64,000 nucleotides of DNA from Chloroflexota bacterium (GTDB taxonomy: Bacteria; Chloroflexota; UBA11872): contig JAJDZU010000006.1 in NCBI GenBank assembly GCA_022824495.1, positions 204,943 through 268,942 of the forward strand, read 5' to 3'. Every line of letters begins with the position of its first letter. The stretch's first letter is position 1. The notes under the pieces were generated by a model. It ran no database searches, was not told where the DNA came from, and was given only the letters and a program-made list of their open reading frames with translations. A program made the position numbers and the translations under genes. This document shows, in pieces, positions 19,089 through 27,845 of this stretch.

Positions 19089-20013
19089 CTTTGCGCTGGG
19101 CGAGTTTGAGAGCTTCCAGCATGCCGGCAAAGGACTCGCGGGTGTTGGCCTCCTTGCTGCGGTGCTCAGGATGCCAGTGCGTTTCCAGATTGACCGCGCC
19201 CGCGAAGCCGTCGTCGATGAGGGCGCGGAATTGGCCGACGAAGTCGATTTCGCCGCGGCCAACGCACTCCGAGGCGATCAGGCCGGTCGCGTGATCGACC
19301 ACGCTGGCATCCTTGATGTGGACATGTTGTGTCCAGGGGCGAGCAACTTTGTAGCCCAGCGGAAACGTGTTGCCGCCGGATACGAAGTCGTTGGCGGGAT
19401 CCCAAATCAGCTTGACGCGCGGATGGGCCGTGGCTTCCAGAATGGGCACGGTGTTGACGGCGGTGTTGCCCCAGCAGCTGCGGACGTTCTCGACCAGAAG
19501 CGTGACGCCCGCGGCGTCGGCACGGTCGCCGGCATCGCGCAAGACGTTTACGGTGCCGGCCAGGCGGTCGTCGGGCAGCGGTCCGCCGTCAGGCAGGCGC
19601 GGACTGGGGTTGCCCAGGCCGACCATGTCGTCACGACGGCAGGAGAAGATCCGGACGTAGGGCGAGCCAAGGGCCTGGGCGACGCGGATGCCGCCGTCGA
19701 GTTCGCTGCGGTGTTGGTCCCAGCCATCGATCGAGGCCAGGTCGCCTACGTCGCCGGGCGGCAGGATGAGGGCCTTGAAGGCCTGCGTGCCGACGGCGGA
19801 TACGTAGAGGCCAGCGCGTTCAACGGCGGCACGGGTGCGTTCGACGAGGGCGTCGTCGCACTCGTAGGCCGCACGGCCCCAGAAGTCCTCGATCTCAATC
19901 TGGGACATGCCCAGGTCGGCGGCGACGGCCACGCCGACGTCGACGTCCGAGGAGATCTCACTGTTGACCACACCAAGGGAAAACGGAAGGTCCTTGTCTA
20001 TATCCGACGACAT
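19081..20013 (-). CDS. Sugar phosphate isomerase/epimerase family (AP endonuclease 2 TIM barrel)
   Basis: 310 residues of the xylose-isomerase-like TIM barrel superfamily. Metal-binding acid and His residues are in place: IEIEDFWG, LLVENVRSCWG, KLIWDPANDF, HVHIKDASVVDHATG, GEIDFVGQF and NLETHWHPEH. These enzymes isomerise or epimerise sugars or inositol derivatives; the substrate cannot be told. Translationally coupled to folC downstream. Confidence 0.88.
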   Translation of the reverse strand: MSSDIDKDLPFSLGVVNSEISSDVDVGVAVAADLGMSQIEIEDFWGRAAYECDDALVERTRAAVERAGLYVSAVGTQAFKALILPPGDVGDLASIDGWDQHRSELDGGIRVAQALGSPYVRIFSCRRDDMVGLGNPSPRLPDGGPLPDDRLAGTVNVLRDAGDRADAAGVTLLVENVRSCWGNTAVNTVPILEATAHPRVKLIWDPANDFVSGGNTFPLGYKVARPWTQHVHIKDASVVDHATGLIASECVGRGEIDFVGQFRALIDDGFAGAVNLETHWHPEHRSKEANTRESFAGMLEALKLAQRKGA

Positions 20014-20014
20014 G

Positions 20015-20221
20015 TCAGGCCGCCGTCGTTCGAGACCAGAAAGACATCAGCAATTCCTCCATTTCGGAGCGGCGGTCCACGGCCGCACGCAGGGCCTTCA
20101 TGTCCAAACCGTCGCTGCTTACCGACACGCCGCGCAGGTGCTCGGCCACGTCGTTTGAGGCTCGGGTCCAGCCGTGCATGAGGCTGCGGAGTTCGCGGGC
20201 CTGTGGCCGCGTGAGCGCCAT
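20015..20221 (-). CDS. Small hypothetical protein
   Basis: 68 residues, helical, Arg/Glu rich (RPQARELRSLMHGWTRASNDV). The ATG follows GGAGAG and the TGA ends two bases before the ATG of the isomerase gene, so it reads as the first gene of a coupled operon. No domain recognised. Confidence 0.5.
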   Translation of the reverse strand: MALTRPQARELRSLMHGWTRASNDVAEHLRGVSVSSDGLDMKALRAAVDRRSEMEELLMSFWSRTTAA

Positions 20222-20371
20222 GAGCGGCTCTCCAGCAAGGTAAGTGGGCGAGGGTAGCGCGTCTGATCTAGGGCGCGCTGTGCCTGATCAATCACCTCGA
20301 CCGATACTACGGCGCCCTTGGCCGCTGCTACGATCAGGTTGCCAGTCTTCGGCGAGGAAGGGAACCGCCGA

Positions 20372-20812
20372 GTGACGAGAAAAAACTGGCTCCTGTTGGC
20401 CGTTTCCGGGCGCAAGGGGAGTGTTGCGGCGCCTATCGACCCTATGCGGCTCATGAAGACTCTCTTCGTATTCCACCAGCAGCTTGGCGCTCACCTAGAC
20501 GCGCCGGACTTTTATGCGTTCGAGCCCTACAGATACGGCCCCTTCGCTCGCGAGATATATCCAGATTTGGACCAGCTTGAGTACGAGGGGCTCATCGAGC
20601 CGGTAGCGAATCCTGGCCGAACCTGGCCACGGTACCGGCTCACCGCCCTGGGAGCCGACGCGGCCTCTACCTTGGAATCAAACGCCGGATGGATGGGAAA
20701 TCATCTGTTCGACGTGCGCGACTGGGCAATGTCGATGTCGTTCCGAGACTTGTTGTACTCGGTCTACAAGCAGTGGCCCGACTACGCCACAAACAGCATT
20801 GCTCGAGTCTGA
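20372..20812 (+). CDS. Winged-helix-like protein paired with an Ntn hydrolase
   Basis: 146 residues from GTG at 20372, preceded by GAGGAAGGGA; the TTG at 20318 is less likely. It reads RKNWLLLAVSGRKG, RLMKTLFVFHQQLG, FYAFEPYRYGPFAREIYPDLDQLEYEGLIEP and RYRLTALG: a winged helix whose wing and 'YGPF' motif recall a family of phage- or defence-associated regulators. C-terminal MSFRDLLYSVYKQWPDYATNS closes the family pattern. Seven bases separate it from the Ntn hydrolase gene, implying one operon. Exact family name not certain. Confidence 0.72.
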   Translation: MTRKNWLLLAVSGRKGSVAAPIDPMRLMKTLFVFHQQLGAHLDAPDFYAFEPYRYGPFAREIYPDLDQLEYEGLIEPVANPGRTWPRYRLTALGADAASTLESNAGWMGNHLFDVRDWAMSMSFRDLLYSVYKQWPDYATNSIARV

Positions 20813-20819
20813 CTAGAGC

Positions 20820-21560
20820 GTGACCCTCATCGTCGCGGCAGCGTGCAAGGGGGGCATCGTTGTGGCGGCCGACAGCCAAGTAACTATGGGATCGGTGAGG
20901 TTCACAACGCCGAAATTGCGCCGGTTGGGCCCACGGGTCATTTGGGGCTCGGCCGGGGATGTGGGCACGACTCAGGTCATCGAGCACGAGTTGCAGAAGC
21001 ACCTTGGAAGCGGTGTTGAGGACGCTTCGATTCACGATCTGCGGCACAAGCTGCTGGACGTGGTGAATCCGGTTCAGCGTGAGGCATTGGGCCGATGGCT
21101 CGGGTCGTCGGCGACAAATCCCCTGCGAAGCTCGTTCCTCTTCGCCGGCCACACGGCCGGACATGCCTGGATCTTCAGGATCAACCTCATGGGCGAATCG
21201 ACCATTCACTCTCCGGACGACTTCTCGGCGATTGGTTCGGGTGAGGCATTTGGCTATCTCGCTCGAGCGAGCTTGGCGCACTACGACTTACCGAACACCG
21301 ACTTGGATCTGGCCAGCGTGCTTCTTTACCGCGCCATGGCTGACATCATTCGGACATCGGCGCACGGTCTGGCCTTTCCGATCAGCCTCGGACAGGTCAC
21401 GGCCGAGGGCGTGCATTTGCTTGGCGAGCATGAGTGCCAACGCATCGAACGAGACTCGAACTACATCGGCGAGCTAGAGGCCGAGGTGGTTCGGAATGTC
21501 TTTGCCGAGACGTCAAGGAGGATTCCGCCACCTGAACCACCCGTACCGGGCGAACGATGA
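20820..21560 (+). CDS. Proteasome beta-subunit-like Ntn hydrolase
   Basis: 246 residues. GTG-initiated MTLIVAAACKGGIVVAADSQVTMG: removal of Met exposes Thr as nucleophile, Asp18 in ADS and Lys32 in TTPKLRRL sit where proteasome beta Asp17 and Lys33 do, and AIGSGEAFGYLAR matches the SGS/A region. HslV and Anbu share this fold, but length and partner differ; the C-terminus has a Pro-rich tail. There is no HslU, ARC/Mpa or alpha subunit here. The partner is a winged-helix protein. Substrate unknown. Confidence 0.78.
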   Translation: MTLIVAAACKGGIVVAADSQVTMGSVRFTTPKLRRLGPRVIWGSAGDVGTTQVIEHELQKHLGSGVEDASIHDLRHKLLDVVNPVQREALGRWLGSSATNPLRSSFLFAGHTAGHAWIFRINLMGESTIHSPDDFSAIGSGEAFGYLARASLAHYDLPNTDLDLASVLLYRAMADIIRTSAHGLAFPISLGQVTAEGVHLLGEHECQRIERDSNYIGELEAEVVRNVFAETSRRIPPPEPPVPGER

Positions 21561-21730
21561 TCCGGTTAGTTGTCTGCGAGAGGCGCGTTGCCATCGGCTG
21601 ACCGAGTCAGGCAATGCACGCGGCGGTGGCGGAAATGGGCCGGTGGTAGACTCCGCTTCCTGTTGCCGGCGTGCGGCGCCCAGAGGTTACAGGCGTTGCC
21701 GCCGCTCGCCCCTTTGCCGCGGGAGGCCCA

Positions 21731-22249
21731 ATGGCGATTCATGCTGGCGCGCCGCGTCGCTCGACGCTTGCGCCCGGGGACCACGCCAAGCTGGATGACC
21801 TGCGAGCGCGACTGGCCGACCTGAAGGACGAGCCGGGCGCCACGCTGGAAGCGCTTTATGCCGCGCAGGCCGTCTTCTCGTACGTGCCGCCCGAGGCCGT
21901 GACGATGATCGCCGAGGAACTCAGCCTGCCGGAGAGCGAAGTCTTTGGCGTGCTGACGTTCTACACGATGTTCCACCGCAAGCCCTCGGCCAAGTACGTG
22001 CTGCGGGTGTGCCGGGACCTCAGTTGCCACATCTCGGGAGCCCCAGCGGTGTTGCAGGCCTTGAATGAGGCGCTGGGCACGCGCGTGGGCGAGGTGACCG
22101 AGGACGGGCTGTTCGAGACCGAGTCGGTCTCCTGCCTGGGGCTGTGCGATCTGCAGCCGGCCGTGATGGTGAACCTGGAGCAGCACGGTCCGCTTGACGC
22201 GGAGAAGGCCCGCAGCCTGCTGGCCGAGTTGCGGGCGCGAGAAGACTGA
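21731..22249 (+). CDS. nuoE: NADH-quinone oxidoreductase subunit E (24 kDa, [2Fe-2S])
   Basis: 172 residues with the thioredoxin-like 2Fe-2S ligand set C94-x4-C99 (CRDLSC) and C135-x3-C139 (CLGLC). The N-terminal helical domain reads ALYAAQAVFSYVPPEAV. The ATG at 21731 follows GGGAGG. It passes electrons from the FMN subunit encoded by the next gene; the TGATG junction couples them. Neither nuoG nor membrane subunits are adjacent. Confidence 0.93.
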   Translation: MAIHAGAPRRSTLAPGDHAKLDDLRARLADLKDEPGATLEALYAAQAVFSYVPPEAVTMIAEELSLPESEVFGVLTFYTMFHRKPSAKYVLRVCRDLSCHISGAPAVLQALNEALGTRVGEVTEDGLFETESVSCLGLCDLQPAVMVNLEQHGPLDAEKARSLLAELRARED

Positions 22250-23496
22250 TGGAACTCGTCGTCACCAAGAATTTCGGTAACCCGGAGTCGTGGACGCTGG
22301 ACAGCTACCTCGCGGCGGGCGGGTACCAGGCCCTGAAGAAGGTTCTGGACGAGATGTCGCCGGAGGACGTCTCGGAGGTGGTGAAGGAGTCAGGGCTGAG
22401 CGGGCGCGGCGGGGCGTTCTTCCCGACCGGGCTGAAATGGCAATTCGTGCGATCGGACCCCAAGACGCCGCGGTACGTGGTGATCAATGGCGACGAGAGC
22501 GAGCCGGGCACGTACGTGAACCGGTATTCGCTGGAGCTGGATCCTCACCTGATGCTGGAGGGGATGCTGATCGCGGCGTACGCGTGCAACGCCACGCTGG
22601 GGTACGTGTACATCCGCGGCGAGTACGGGCTGGCACACGAGCGCACACAAGCGGCAATCCGCGAGGCCTACGAGGCGGGCTACCTGGGCCAGGACATCAT
22701 GGGCAAGGAAGGCTTCGATTTCGAGGTGACGTTCCGCCGCGGCGCCGGGGCCTACATCGTGGGCGAGGAGACGGCGCTCTTCAATTCGCTTGAAGGCAAG
22801 CGCGGAAACCCGCGGTACAAGCCGCCGTTCCCCACGAACGTGGGCGTGTGGGGGTTGCCGACGGCAATCAATAACGTGGAGACACTGTCGGCGGCGCCGG
22901 CGATCATCGAGAACGGGGCCGAGTGGTTCCAGAACCTGGGCCATGGCGAAGCGGCCGGCACCAAGATGTACTGCCTGTCCGGCCGGGTGGCCAAGCCGGG
23001 CGTGCATGAGTTGCCGCTGGGCACCACCGCACGCGAGTTGATCTACGACTATGGCGGCGGGGTGCTGGATGGACGGCCGCTGAAGGGCTTCAAGCCGGGC
23101 GGCGCGTCATCGGCGCCGCTGGGTCCGGAGCACCTGGACGCGCCGCTGGAGCCGGGTTCCATGGCCGCGCTGGGCACGATCATGGGCACCGGCGGGGTCG
23201 TGGTCTACGACGACACGGTCTGCATGGTGGACGCGGCCTACCGCGACGCGCTGTTCTTCGAGGAGGAGAGTTGCGGGTTCTGCATTCCCTGCCGGGAAGG
23301 CACCCCCAACCTTGTGCAGATCCTTGAGCGAATCATGCACGGGCAGGGGAGCATGGACGACCTGGACCTGCTGGAAGACCTGGGCGCGAGCATGATGGCC
23401 TCGTTCTGCGGGCTGGGGCAGTTTGCGCACCAGCCGGTGCGCGGGGCCGTGCGGGCGTTTCGCGACGAGTTTGAGGCGTACATTCTCAACCGATAG
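22249..23496 (+). CDS. nuoF: NADH-quinone oxidoreductase subunit F (NADH/FMN, [4Fe-4S])
   Basis: 415 residues. NADH- and FMN-binding motifs SGLSGRGGAFFPTGLKW, INGDESEPGTY and GAGAYIVGEETAL, and the 4Fe-4S site SCGFCIPCREG with a distal Cys in SFCGLGQFA. It oxidises NADH and hands electrons to NuoE/NuoG. The usual GRGGAGFPTG has Phe in place of Gly. Because no other nuo gene follows, E and F may serve complex I in trans or a soluble dehydrogenase or hydrogenase. Confidence 0.94.
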   Translation: MELVVTKNFGNPESWTLDSYLAAGGYQALKKVLDEMSPEDVSEVVKESGLSGRGGAFFPTGLKWQFVRSDPKTPRYVVINGDESEPGTYVNRYSLELDPHLMLEGMLIAAYACNATLGYVYIRGEYGLAHERTQAAIREAYEAGYLGQDIMGKEGFDFEVTFRRGAGAYIVGEETALFNSLEGKRGNPRYKPPFPTNVGVWGLPTAINNVETLSAAPAIIENGAEWFQNLGHGEAAGTKMYCLSGRVAKPGVHELPLGTTARELIYDYGGGVLDGRPLKGFKPGGASSAPLGPEHLDAPLEPGSMAALGTIMGTGGVVVYDDTVCMVDAAYRDALFFEEESCGFCIPCREGTPNLVQILERIMHGQGSMDDLDLLEDLGASMMASFCGLGQFAHQPVRGAVRAFRDEFEAYILNR

Positions 23497-23606
23497 TTCG
23501 AGGCGCGCGGCTGCCAGTTCGCGAATAACGGGCGACTGGCCTAGGCGGAACGCGGGCTTTCGTTCGCAGCCCCCTCGGATAGCCGGGAGGGCCTAGAGGC
23601 GCCCGG

Positions 23607-24368
23607 TCAGGCTGAGACCTCGGTTTCGCGTGTCTCGTTGGTGTCTTCGGTCCAGCGGTACTCGCAGCGGTCGTTGTAGTCGCAATAGCGGCAGTGTTGG
23701 CCCGGGGTCGGCGTGAAGTCGGCAGCACCGATGCGTGTGGCCAGCGCCTGGTAGCGGTTGAGCACGTCGTCGGCGACGGCGGGGTCGGGGGACTGGGAGA
23801 TGCCCTGGTTGTCGGTGAGGTAGTAGACGGTGAGCCTGGAGACGGCACTGTTGAAGCCGCGTTCGAGCGCGAGGGCGTAGGTGTGGAGTTGGGTGCGCAG
23901 GCGGCCCGGTAGTTCGGACGGGCGGCTGCCGCTCTTGTAGTCGATGATTTCGAGGCCGTCGGGCCGCTGGTCCACCCGATCGATGACGCCTTCGACGGTG
24001 TGAGCGTCGTCGGGGCGCAGGCGGAGGCGGAAGCGGCGTTCCAGCATGACGGGACGGCCGGGGGCGTGGCCGCGGGCGGACCAGAAGCCGTCCAGGAGTT
24101 CGTGGCCGCGGTCCCAGATGTCGGGGAAGCGCTCGCGGTTCAGGCGCGGGGCGTCGCGCCAGTAGGCGGCGTGCAGTTCGTGCAGGTCGGCGCGGGTGAG
24201 GCGAACGCCGTCGCGCAGACGCTCGAAGGCCCGGTGAAGGACCGAATGAACGATGGCGCCCACGGTGAGCCGGGGTGAGAACGGGATGGGGATGCGCTCA
24301 ACGTAGCGGAAGCGGTATGCGTAGGGGCAGAACTCGTACAGGGAGAGCTTGGTGTAGCTCAGGCGCAT
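23607..24368 (-). CDS. PD-(D/E)XK nuclease family protein, RecB/Cas4-like with Fe-S Cys
   Basis: 253 residues. The start MRLSYTKLSLYEFCPYAYRF carries the first Cys; TVEGVIDRVDQ and LEIIDYKSGS are the nuclease core (D...DYK); the C-terminal CRYCDYNDRC supplies the remaining Cys of a likely 4Fe-4S cluster. Such proteins are 5' or 3' ssDNA exonucleases related to AddB, Cas4 and Dna2. It is a stand-alone domain here, without helicase or CRISPR genes. Confidence 0.88.
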   Translation of the reverse strand: MRLSYTKLSLYEFCPYAYRFRYVERIPIPFSPRLTVGAIVHSVLHRAFERLRDGVRLTRADLHELHAAYWRDAPRLNRERFPDIWDRGHELLDGFWSARGHAPGRPVMLERRFRLRLRPDDAHTVEGVIDRVDQRPDGLEIIDYKSGSRPSELPGRLRTQLHTYALALERGFNSAVSRLTVYYLTDNQGISQSPDPAVADDVLNRYQALATRIGAADFTPTPGQHCRYCDYNDRCEYRWTEDTNETRETEVSA

Positions 24369-24396
24369 GGCCTGGACTGGGATTCGTTAGTGTGGC

Positions 24397-24621
24397 TCAG
24401 CGCGGTGGCTGGGCGGACGACGCCTTCAGCGCGGCGACGTCGTACCCAATCTCCCGCATGGCGCGCTCGAACTCGCGCATATCAGCACGCGTGCTTTCGC
24501 GGTGTTCGCGTATGTCGGCGCGCACATCGCCGATGAGCCGGAGCAGCAGGCCAATAGTGCCCAGGAGCAGCGTGACCATGATGCCGAAGCCGGCAAGGTA
24601 GACAGTGAGAAGGTCGGTCAT
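24397..24621 (-). CDS. Small single-span membrane protein with coiled coil
   Basis: 74 residues. MTDLLTVYLAGFGIMVTLLLGTIGLLLRLIG is one transmembrane helix followed by a charged helix (DVRADIREHRESTRADMREFERAM) likely to coil. No name can be given; similar small proteins are often found as accessory genes. Start ATG 24621. Confidence 0.6.
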   Translation of the reverse strand: MTDLLTVYLAGFGIMVTLLLGTIGLLLRLIGDVRADIREHRESTRADMREFERAMREIGYDVAALKASSAQPPR

Positions 24622-24767
24622 CGTGGCGGAACTCTCGTTGGCCCGGTGCTCAATCCCAGCATGCCACGCGTGAGGCGGACGCGGCCTGCAGGGGCGCACT
24701 GAAGGACCTTTAAGCCGACGACGCTTTTTCCGGCGGCTGCATCCCAGGGCGTGAGGCGAGGTACGGG

Positions 24768-25868
24768 TCAGGCGGCGGAGTGGGACGGTCGGCGGGCGGC
24801 CGCGGTGTAGGCGCGGCGGAGGACGGACTCGGCGGGTTTGCCGTTGGGGGCGAAGGTGGAATCGTGGGCGTCGGTCGCATCGGGATTCCAGCGCCACCAG
24901 AAGACGCCCTGGAGGGACTCGAGCCGGTACGGCAGGCCGAAGAAGGCGGTGTAGAGGTTGGCCTGGAGATCGGGATCGACCTCATGCGGCTTGACCGGGT
25001 CGGCCGCCCGCGGCTGGGTGGCGGCGGTTGCGGCACTGCGGTAACCGAGTTCGGTGAAGATGACCGGACGGTCAAGCCCTCGGTCTGCGCGCCAAGTTTC
25101 GATCTCTTCCAGCCAGACATTCCAGGCGTCGGCGAGCTGGGCGTGGCTGATAAGGCGATCGGCCAGCGGGAAGTAGGCGTTGATGCCGATGAAGTCCAGG
25201 TCATCCCAGAAGGGCACGTTGGCGTAGCCGCCCAGACCCGCCGAGGGCGCATGGCTGGCCGCGTAGGTCAGTGGCCCGCTGAAGCGCTCCCTAACGCCCA
25301 CGATCAGCCGGCGCCAGTCGTCGGCCCGCGCGGCCTCCGAGAATCCCAGGTCGGTCCCGAGGCAGAAAAGGTCGGCGCCCGAACTCTCCCCGAGTTCAGC
25401 GTAGCGGTAGGTCATCGCGCCGTAGTCGGCGAACCACGCGGACGGGTCGGCTGGCTGGATATCGCCGCGCCAAACGCCGTCGTCGCTGTCGACGAATGGC
25501 TTGAGCATGACGCGGAGGCCGGCGGCATGCGCCCGATCGATCAACCGCCTGATGTCTCCGTCCGGGGGTGTCCGAACGGGGTCCGGGCGGATCCGGGATG
25601 CGTCGCTGGTTGCCTGGTACCAGCCGGGAGCAATCGACACCCAGTCCGCGCCGGTTGCCACGGATGACTCAATCAGCCGCGCGGCTCGCTGCTCGGCGAA
25701 GTCGGTCTGGGACAGGCCGGCCAGGGTGAGGCCGTGCATGAAGGGCGCGCCGGTGGGATCGCGCCGGCTGACACCGGCGAAGCCGCAGGCGGCGAGGGCG
25801 GCGCTGGCCGGGGCGAGCGCCGCGACGGCCAGGAGCGACCGGCGCCGGATTCTTGCCGGCGGGCGCAT
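24768..25868 (-). CDS. Glycoside hydrolase family 113-like lipoprotein
   Basis: 366 residues. Signal RRRSLLAVAALAPASAALAAC has a twin-arginine-like start and a lipobox Cys. The mature part is a TIM barrel: HGLTLAGLSQTDF, ADWVSIAPGWYQ, GLRVMLKPFVDSDDG, DLFCLGTDLGFSE, LDFIGINAYFPLAD, VIFTELGYRS and GVFWWRWNP. The nucleophile Glu is in FTELG; the acid/base position reads Asp in GTDLGF where GH113 mannanases have Glu. It would act outside the cell on a mannan or other beta-glycan, if active. Confidence 0.8.
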   Translation of the reverse strand: MRPPARIRRRSLLAVAALAPASAALAACGFAGVSRRDPTGAPFMHGLTLAGLSQTDFAEQRAARLIESSVATGADWVSIAPGWYQATSDASRIRPDPVRTPPDGDIRRLIDRAHAAGLRVMLKPFVDSDDGVWRGDIQPADPSAWFADYGAMTYRYAELGESSGADLFCLGTDLGFSEAARADDWRRLIVGVRERFSGPLTYAASHAPSAGLGGYANVPFWDDLDFIGINAYFPLADRLISHAQLADAWNVWLEEIETWRADRGLDRPVIFTELGYRSAATAATQPRAADPVKPHEVDPDLQANLYTAFFGLPYRLESLQGVFWWRWNPDATDAHDSTFAPNGKPAESVLRRAYTAAARRPSHSAA

Positions 25869-25892
25869 CAGGCGTGAATCGGGCAGCGGGAG

Positions 25893-26237
25893 CTAGCGGC
25901 CCAGGATCCAGCGCACGTCCTCACTCATCATCTCTTCGTTCCACATGGGGTTGAAGGTGAGGTCGATCTCGGCCTTGCGGACGTGGTCCAGGGACTCGGC
26001 TTCCTGCTTGACCTGCTGGAGGATGTAGGGACCGGCCGGACAGCCGGGAGTCGTAAGCGTCATGGTGACGGTGGCGCGCTCGTCGCCGTCGGTGGCTTCG
26101 GGTTCGCCTTCGCCGGCAACGTAGGGAACGATGTCGACCTCATAGATGAGGCCAAGGTCGACGATGTTGATGCCAATCTCCGGGTCGATGACGGAACGTA
26201 GCTGATCTCGGACTTGGTCGGGAGTTGTGGTTGCCAC
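25893..26237 (-). CDS. MIP18/DUF59 family Fe-S assembly protein
   Basis: 114 residues. SVIDPEIGINIVDLGLIYEVDI, a central insertion of acidic residues, then TMTLTTPGCPAGPYILQQVKQEAE and a FNPMWNEEMMSEDVRW end. The DPE and TTPGCP motifs define the MIP18 family (SufT, PaaD), which assists Fe-S cluster or metal centre maturation; the Cys is in the active loop. Confidence 0.9.
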   Translation of the reverse strand: MATTTPDQVRDQLRSVIDPEIGINIVDLGLIYEVDIVPYVAGEGEPEATDGDERATVTMTLTTPGCPAGPYILQQVKQEAESLDHVRKAEIDLTFNPMWNEEMMSEDVRWILGR

Positions 26238-26328
26238 GGAAAATCTCGCTTTCAGGGTTCGCTAGCAAGCTTGGCAGCCGGACAAGGGCGCGACAAGACC
26301 CCAAGGCCAGTCCGTGATCGCTTGGTGG

Positions 26329-27057
26329 TCAGCCGGCTTCGTAGCCGGGGAGGATGCGGACGCCGGGATAGTTGACGGCGCGGCCGGCTTCGATTTCGAG
26401 GCGGTGGTCCCACTCGACCTGGTGCACGCGATAAGACCAGGCAGCGTCCCCGGGATCCCACCAGACCTCGGCCCAGTGGGCCACGTTGGCCCAGTGCGGC
26501 TCGTACTTCAGGCCTACGCTGCCGGGGCGCAGGATGGTGGTGGACTTGTATTCGAGCTCGAGCGGTGCATGGATGTGGCCCACGACCATCAAGGCGGGAG
26601 GATTGGGGCCGAGCAGGCGATCCAGTTCGGGCGCGGGCGTGTCGGCCCAAATGAAGTCCTGCAGATTGACGCCATTAGCGTGAGCCAGCAGCAGTTCCGG
26701 TCCGTCGTCGATCTGCAGGCGCAAGTGCTTTGGCAGGGCTGCCGCGCGTTCGCGCAGGTCCGACGGGAGCCGTTTCACCGTCCAGTCGAAGACGGCCAGG
26801 ATGAGGTCGCGACGGAGTCCCCGGCCGGGGACGGGCTTGAACGAACCGAGCGCCAGATCGCGTTCGGTGTCGCCCATCAGCAGCGCGACGCCGGCGTCCT
26901 CCAACTCGTCCCACACTTCCAGCGGGCGAGGGCCGCCGAGGAGTTGATCGCCGGCGGAAACGACGAGCTGGAACGGACCCCGCGCACGGATGTCATTCAT
27001 TACCGCGCGCAGGGCGGTCAGGTTGGCGTGTACGTCGGTAAGTACCGCGATTCGCAT
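26329..27057 (-). CDS. Calcineurin-like metallophosphoesterase (YfcE-type)
   Basis: 242 residues from ATG 27057. Metal-binding motifs in order: TDVHANLTALRAV (D-x-H), VSAGDQLLGG (GD), LLMGDTERD (GNHD equivalent, here GDTE), LLLAHANG and MVVGHIHAP. This fits YfcE-like phosphodiesterases. The usual GNHE/D is altered to GDTE, so substrate preference may differ. Confidence 0.85.
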   Translation of the reverse strand: MRIAVLTDVHANLTALRAVMNDIRARGPFQLVVSAGDQLLGGPRPLEVWDELEDAGVALLMGDTERDLALGSFKPVPGRGLRRDLILAVFDWTVKRLPSDLRERAAALPKHLRLQIDDGPELLLAHANGVNLQDFIWADTPAPELDRLLGPNPPALMVVGHIHAPLELEYKSTTILRPGSVGLKYEPHWANVAHWAEVWWDPGDAAWSYRVHQVEWDHRLEIEAGRAVNYPGVRILPGYEAG

Positions 27058-27250
27058 GCAGCGGCCGAGGGGTGGGAGGTTCCGCGCCGGCTCCACAGCG
27101 GGGCGGCGGGCAGAAAGGGGCCTGTTTAGCGTAAGCAGCGCACGCTGGGGCTGGCAATAGTTTGGCGGGAAAAGCGGAGCGTGCCTGGAAGCTATGGTAG
27201 GCTCGCCTGAGCGCGACGCCGATCCGTGCGTCGCGTCCTTTTTGTCCCCG

Positions 27251-27448
27251 ATGCCCAAACTCAAAACCCGTAAGGCAGCCATCAAGCGTCTGCGCCGCAC
27301 GCGGCGCGGCAAAATCACGTCGTCCAAGTCGTGGGCCGGCCCGTACCGGCGGCGCAAGAGCCGTCGCGCTCGCCGGGCGAAGAATCGCGAACACTCGCTG
27401 CCGCCGGGGCAGCGACGGCAGGCTGAACGCCTGCTGGCGACAAACTGA
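27251..27448 (+). CDS. rpmI: Ribosomal protein bL35
   Basis: 65 residues, MPKLKTRKAAIKRLRRTRRGKI, a canonical bL35 start. The upstream ATG at 27194 is not needed. It lies 9 bases before rplT, the standard order; infC is not beside it. Confidence 0.95.
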   Translation: MPKLKTRKAAIKRLRRTRRGKITSSKSWAGPYRRRKSRRARRAKNREHSLPPGQRRQAERLLATN

Positions 27449-27457
27449 GGCAAACCA

Positions 27458-27811
27458 ATGGCTCGTGTTAAGCGCGGTGTAACCAAGCGCCGCCGGCACC
27501 GCAAGGTGCTGAAGGCCGTGCGCGGCCACCGCGGCGCGCGCAGCCGGCACTTCCGTGCCGCGCATGAGGAACTCATGCACGCGCGGCAGTACGCCTACCG
27601 CGACCGGCGGGCTCGCAAGCGGCAGATGCGGCGCCTCTGGATCATGCGCATCAACGCCGGCGCCCGCCTGCACGGCCTGACCTACAGCACGTTCATCCGT
27701 GGCTTGCAGGCCGCGAACGTCACGCTGGACCGCAAGGCACTGGCGGACCTCGCGGCCAACGAGCCGGCCGCCTTCGAAGCTCTGGCCGACACTGCCCGAG
27801 CCGCGGCCTAG
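27458..27811 (+). CDS. rplT: Ribosomal protein bL20
   Basis: 117 residues, [50 protein letters not shown]. bL20 binds 23S rRNA early in 50S assembly. It follows rpmI and precedes the RNA methyltransferase and pheST, the typical bacterial cluster. Confidence 0.97.
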   Translation: MARVKRGVTKRRRHRKVLKAVRGHRGARSRHFRAAHEELMHARQYAYRDRRARKRQMRRLWIMRINAGARLHGLTYSTFIRGLQAANVTLDRKALADLAANEPAAFEALADTARAAA

Positions 27812-27845
27812 GGCGGCGTAGTCCCGGCGCGGGGCCACTCCCGCC

